From assembly GCA_945492685.1 (NCBI GenBank), contig CALYUZ010000031.1:1-7624 (forward strand): DNA of 7,624 nt. Reading direction: 5' to 3'. Shown here piece after piece: positions 5,704-7,624 of this stretch (the stretch's first letter is position 1; each line of letters opens with the position of its first letter). The notes beneath the pieces were generated by a model. It had not been told where the DNA came from and ran no database searches. It saw nothing but the letters and a program-made list of their open reading frames with translations. A program made the position numbers and the translations under genes. The stretch comes from an uncultured Methanomassiliicoccaceae archaeon. Its GTDB lineage: Archaea; Thermoplasmatota; Thermoplasmata; Methanomassiliicoccales; Methanomethylophilaceae.

Positions 5704-5727
5704 TTTGGGAAGAGGTTTTTCTGATTC

Positions 5728-5940
5728 TCAGTACTTGTCGACCTTCTTTCCGGTCTTGAGCTCCTCTCTCTTCTCGATGAAGTAGTAGAGGATCCATACA
5801 CAGATGAAACCGATCACCATGGGGATGAAGATGATCTGCTTGTCCCCGGAGTAGTAATAGTATCCTGTGATGAGACCGACGATGATGGAGACCACGATCA
5901 TGACGTTGATCGCTGTGGTGCAGCTCTCGACTGTTGCCAT
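5728..5940 (-). CDS. Small two-helix membrane protein coupled to the AGCS symporter
   Basis: The protein has 70 residues: a short N-terminus, a first helix (about residues 10-27, INVMIVVSIIVGLITGYY), a short loop with SGDKQ, a second helix (about 36-55, IFIPMVIGFICVWILYYF), and a charged C-terminal tail ending in KTGKKVDKY. I do not recognise a named family. Its start codon lies two bases after the symporter stop, with a strong Shine-Dalgarno GGGAGGA inside the symporter's last codons, so the two are translated from one mRNA in a fixed order. Small membrane proteins encoded next to sodium symporters are known in other families, for example MetS beside the NSS carrier MetP in Corynebacterium; by analogy this may be an accessory subunit of the symporter. 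That is inference. An in-frame ATG at 5955 lies inside the symporter gene and lacks such a ribosome site, so 5940 is preferred. Confidence 0.75.
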   Translation of the reverse strand: MATVESCTTAINVMIVVSIIVGLITGYYYYSGDKQIIFIPMVIGFICVWILYYFIEKREELKTGKKVDKY

Positions 5941-5942
5941 GT

Positions 5943-7382
5943 TCAGTCCTCCCACTCGGTGACTCCTGTGGAGTCGCTCAGGCAGCTCTTGTGGAACACG
6001 GGTTCCTCCACGCCTGCCTTCTTCTGCTTCCTGTAGTCGGCGTAAGCCTCGAAGACCTGTCTGCTCAGGAGAACGACGAGGATCATGTTGACGGATGCCA
6101 TCAGTGCCATGAACGTGTCACTCACATTGTCCACAGTGGTGGCTGTGGAGACGGTTCCGGCGATGAATGCGACGAGGATGACGAGGATCTTGACGGCCAT
6201 GATGACGCTCTTCTTGTCCTTGATGAACCTGGCGTTGGACTCGCTCATGGTGTAGTATCCGATGAGACTGGTGAACGCGAAGACGAACAGGAAGATCGCG
6301 ATGATGTAGTTGGCTGCGGATCCGAACGCGGTGTTGGAGATGACTCCCTGGACCAGGTTCGCTCCGTCTCCGGTGACGGCTCCGAGGGCCATGATCTGGT
6401 CGAAGGTTCCGTAGGACAGGACGACGAGTGCGGTGAAGGTACAGACGATCAGGGTGTCCACGAGGACTCCGAAGGACTGGATCATTCCCTGCTTGACGGG
6501 GTGCTTGACATCCGCGGTTGCGGCGATGTTAGCGACCGATCCCAGACCTGCTTCGTTGGAGAACACTCCTCTCTTGAGTCCGGTGATCAGGATGCTTCCG
6601 AGGGCTCCTCCGAGCAGGGAGGGTGCGGTGAACGCGTACTCGAAGATCATCTTGACGGCGTTGACGACTCCGTCGATGTTGAGTGCGATGGCGATGACTG
6701 CGAAGATGATCCACAGGAGTGCCATGACGGGGACGACTGTGGAGGAGAACTTCGCGACGGACTTGAGTCCCTTGAAGATCAGGATGGCTGCGACGATCGC
6801 GATGATGGCAGCGAAGACATAGTTGTTGTACTCGAAGGAGAAGGCTCCGCAGAGTGCCTTGGATGCGTTACAGGACTGGACTGCGACGAATCCGATTCCG
6901 AATGTGATGACGAGGAGGATGGCTGCGAAGATTCCGAGCTTCCTGCTCTTGAGTCCCTTTGATGCGTAGTATGCGGGACCACCGTAGTACTGTCCGTCCT
7001 CTTTCTTCTCTTTGTAGATCTGAGCGAGGGTGGACTCCATGAAACTGCTTGCGGATCCGATGATAGCGAAGATCCACATCCAGAAGACCGCTCCGGGTCC
7101 TCCGGTCAGGATGGCTGTTGCGACTCCTGCGATGTTTCCGACACCGATACGGGCACCCATACCGATGCAGAACGCCTCGAAGGAGGAGACTTTGGAGTTC
7201 TTCTTTCCCTCGGAGACACCCGAGACGGAGAGTTTGGCTGTTTCATTGATCTTAGTAATCTGCAGACCTTTCAGTTTGAAGGTGAACAGGATACCGAGGC
7301 CGATCAGGAAAACGAAGGCCATACCCCAAAGGTAGGAGTTACATGTTCCTACGACATTGTTCAACGATTCGATGATAGTCAT
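5943..7382 (-). CDS. Sodium:alanine/glycine symporter, AGCS (AlsT/DagA) family
   Basis: AGCS carriers import alanine or glycine with sodium across the cytoplasmic membrane. This 479-residue protein is of usual length. Family segments: YLWGMAFVFLIGLGILFTFKLKGLQ (start of helix 1, 17-41), GARIGVGNIAGVATAI followed by GGPGAVFWMW (76-103), YYGGPAYY (132-139), RGVFSNEAGLGSVANIAATA (271-290) and the SFGVLVDTLIVCTFTALVVL helix (303-322). About eleven hydrophobic helices are visible, the last near 424-445, then a hydrophilic tail of some 35 residues. The ATG at 7382 has AAGGA five bases upstream. A TATA box near 7466 predicts a leader of about 55 bases. A 70-residue membrane protein follows on the same mRNA. 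Codon choice is narrow, with GGA for many glycines, which suggests high expression; that is an impression, not a calculation. Substrate choice between alanine and glycine, and D or L form, cannot be read here. Confidence 0.95.
   Translation of the reverse strand: MTIIESLNNVVGTCNSYLWGMAFVFLIGLGILFTFKLKGLQITKINETAKLSVSGVSEGKKNSKVSSFEAFCIGMGARIGVGNIAGVATAILTGGPGAVFWMWIFAIIGSASSFMESTLAQIYKEKKEDGQYYGGPAYYASKGLKSRKLGIFAAILLVITFGIGFVAVQSCNASKALCGAFSFEYNNYVFAAIIAIVAAILIFKGLKSVAKFSSTVVPVMALLWIIFAVIAIALNIDGVVNAVKMIFEYAFTAPSLLGGALGSILITGLKRGVFSNEAGLGSVANIAATADVKHPVKQGMIQSFGVLVDTLIVCTFTALVVLSYGTFDQIMALGAVTGDGANLVQGVISNTAFGSAANYIIAIFLFVFAFTSLIGYYTMSESNARFIKDKKSVIMAVKILVILVAFIAGTVSTATTVDNVSDTFMALMASVNMILVVLLSRQVFEAYADYRKQKKAGVEEPVFHKSCLSDSTGVTEWED
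5947..5953 (-). promoter_or_regulatory. Ribosome-binding site of the small membrane protein
   Basis: GGGAGGA on the minus strand ends six bases before the ATG at 5940 and lies within the last codons of the symporter gene. It is the strongest Shine-Dalgarno in the window and decides this start over the upstream ATG at 5955. Confidence 0.8.
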
Positions 7383-7387
7383 TTGTA

Positions 7388-7392
7388 TCCTT
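7388..7392 (-). promoter_or_regulatory. Ribosome-binding site of the symporter gene
   Basis: AAGGA on the minus strand ends five bases before the ATG at 7382. Together with the TATA box near 7466 it shows that this gene has a real leader, unlike the leaderless genes on the left side of the window. Confidence 0.5.
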
Positions 7393-7456
7393 TCCAGGAA
7401 TTTTCCGCTTCAAACTTCTAAAGAATCCACGGATGTTGCGAACCATGCTACGCTTT

Positions 7457-7478
7457 GGATAGTATATAGGTGTTATCC
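7457..7478. promoter_or_regulatory. TATA box of the symporter operon inside an inverted repeat
   Basis: On the minus strand, CCTATATAC (7470-7462) is a good TATA box that places transcription start near 7440. It is enclosed by GGATA (7457-7461) and TATCC (7474-7478), an inverted repeat with a 12-base spacer centred on the box. A regulator bound there would block TBP, so this is a candidate operator; five-base arms are short and could be chance. A second AT-rich TATA-like stretch lies at 7503-7513. Confidence 0.45.
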
Positions 7479-7624
7479 GTTGGCGACGTACAATGTATAG
7501 AAATCAATAAATACAAGTTGTGTTCGCCCAGACAGATGTCTATGGAGAATCCATACAGTCTGAATGAATGATTCTAAGAAATCTTGAATGACGAACAGAT
7601 GAATCAGGAAAGGGCCACAGAATC
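7479..7624. other. AT-rich intergenic end of the window, no supported gene
   Basis: This stretch is richer in A and T than the genes. It holds a TATA-like CAATAAATAC (7505-7514) that can be read on either strand, and on the plus strand an 11-codon frame from ATG 7536 to TGA 7571. An ATG at 7599 is open to the window edge but only eight full codons are visible. No RNA gene or repeat array is seen. Confidence 0.5.

Noticed and set aside
5934..6962. A 342-codon plus-strand open frame across the symporter gene
   Set aside because: It is antisense to a well-supported AGCS gene, its product is a low-complexity run rich in Asp, Gly, Glu and Ser, and it arises from the codon bias of the real gene.
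7547..7557. GAATCCATACA repeated here and at 5677-5687
   Set aside because: An eleven-base exact repeat is expected by chance in a window of this size, and the flanks do not match.
7536..7571. Eleven-codon plus-strand frame about 27 bases after a TATA-like sequence
   Set aside because: The spacing suits a leaderless leader peptide, but so short a frame has no further support and no gene follows it inside the window.
7599..7624. ATG open to the right edge on the plus strand
   Set aside because: Only eight full codons are visible, with no ribosome site or promoter at a suitable distance, so no gene can be claimed.

Overview
The window looks like ordinary chromosomal DNA of a methanogenic or related euryarchaeon. 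The gut-associated Methanomassiliicoccales (Methanomethylophilaceae type) are my best guess. Reasons: archaeal TATA boxes lie about 23-30 bases before several start codons that have almost no leader; a few other genes use Shine-Dalgarno sites; coding DNA is fairly GC-rich and intergenic DNA AT-rich; and of nine visible stop codons eight are TGA, one is TAA and none is TAG. TAG avoidance is known for pyrrolysine-using archaea, but nine stops is a small sample. The assignment is inference; no marker gene in the window settles it.

Layout, left to right. (1) The 3' end of dnaJ (+) with a UUCG-loop terminator, facing a second UUCG-loop terminator that serves a minus-strand pair. (2) That pair is a three-helix membrane protein with two PH-like domains, followed 10 bases later by a NimA-type flavoprotein (pyridoxamine phosphate oxidase-like fold). 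(3) A winged-helix regulator (+) is transcribed divergently from the pair across a 99-base promoter region with two opposed TATA boxes and an inverted repeat. Its 3' end overlaps by 21 bases the end of a convergent small membrane protein, which also carries a PH-like domain. (4) A tRNA-Ser(CGA) with encoded CCA (-) is divergent from proA, and one TATA element appears to serve both. (5) proA-proB (+), 4 bases apart, encode the two enzymes that turn glutamate into glutamate-5-semialdehyde for proline synthesis; proC is not in the window. (6) A 44-base imperfect hairpin separates proB from a convergent minus-strand operon. That operon encodes an AGCS (AlsT/DagA-type) sodium:alanine/glycine symporter and, 2 bases behind it with a strong ribosome-binding site, a 70-residue two-helix membrane protein. 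(7) The last 240 bases hold the symporter promoter region and no supported gene.

Most genes are recognisable housekeeping or transport functions. The parts that could be new are the tight coupling of an AGCS symporter with a tiny two-helix protein (possible small subunit), the cluster of PH-domain membrane proteins around a regulator, and the shared tRNA-Ser/proA promoter. I see no CRISPR array, insertion sequence, phage gene or obvious defence system.
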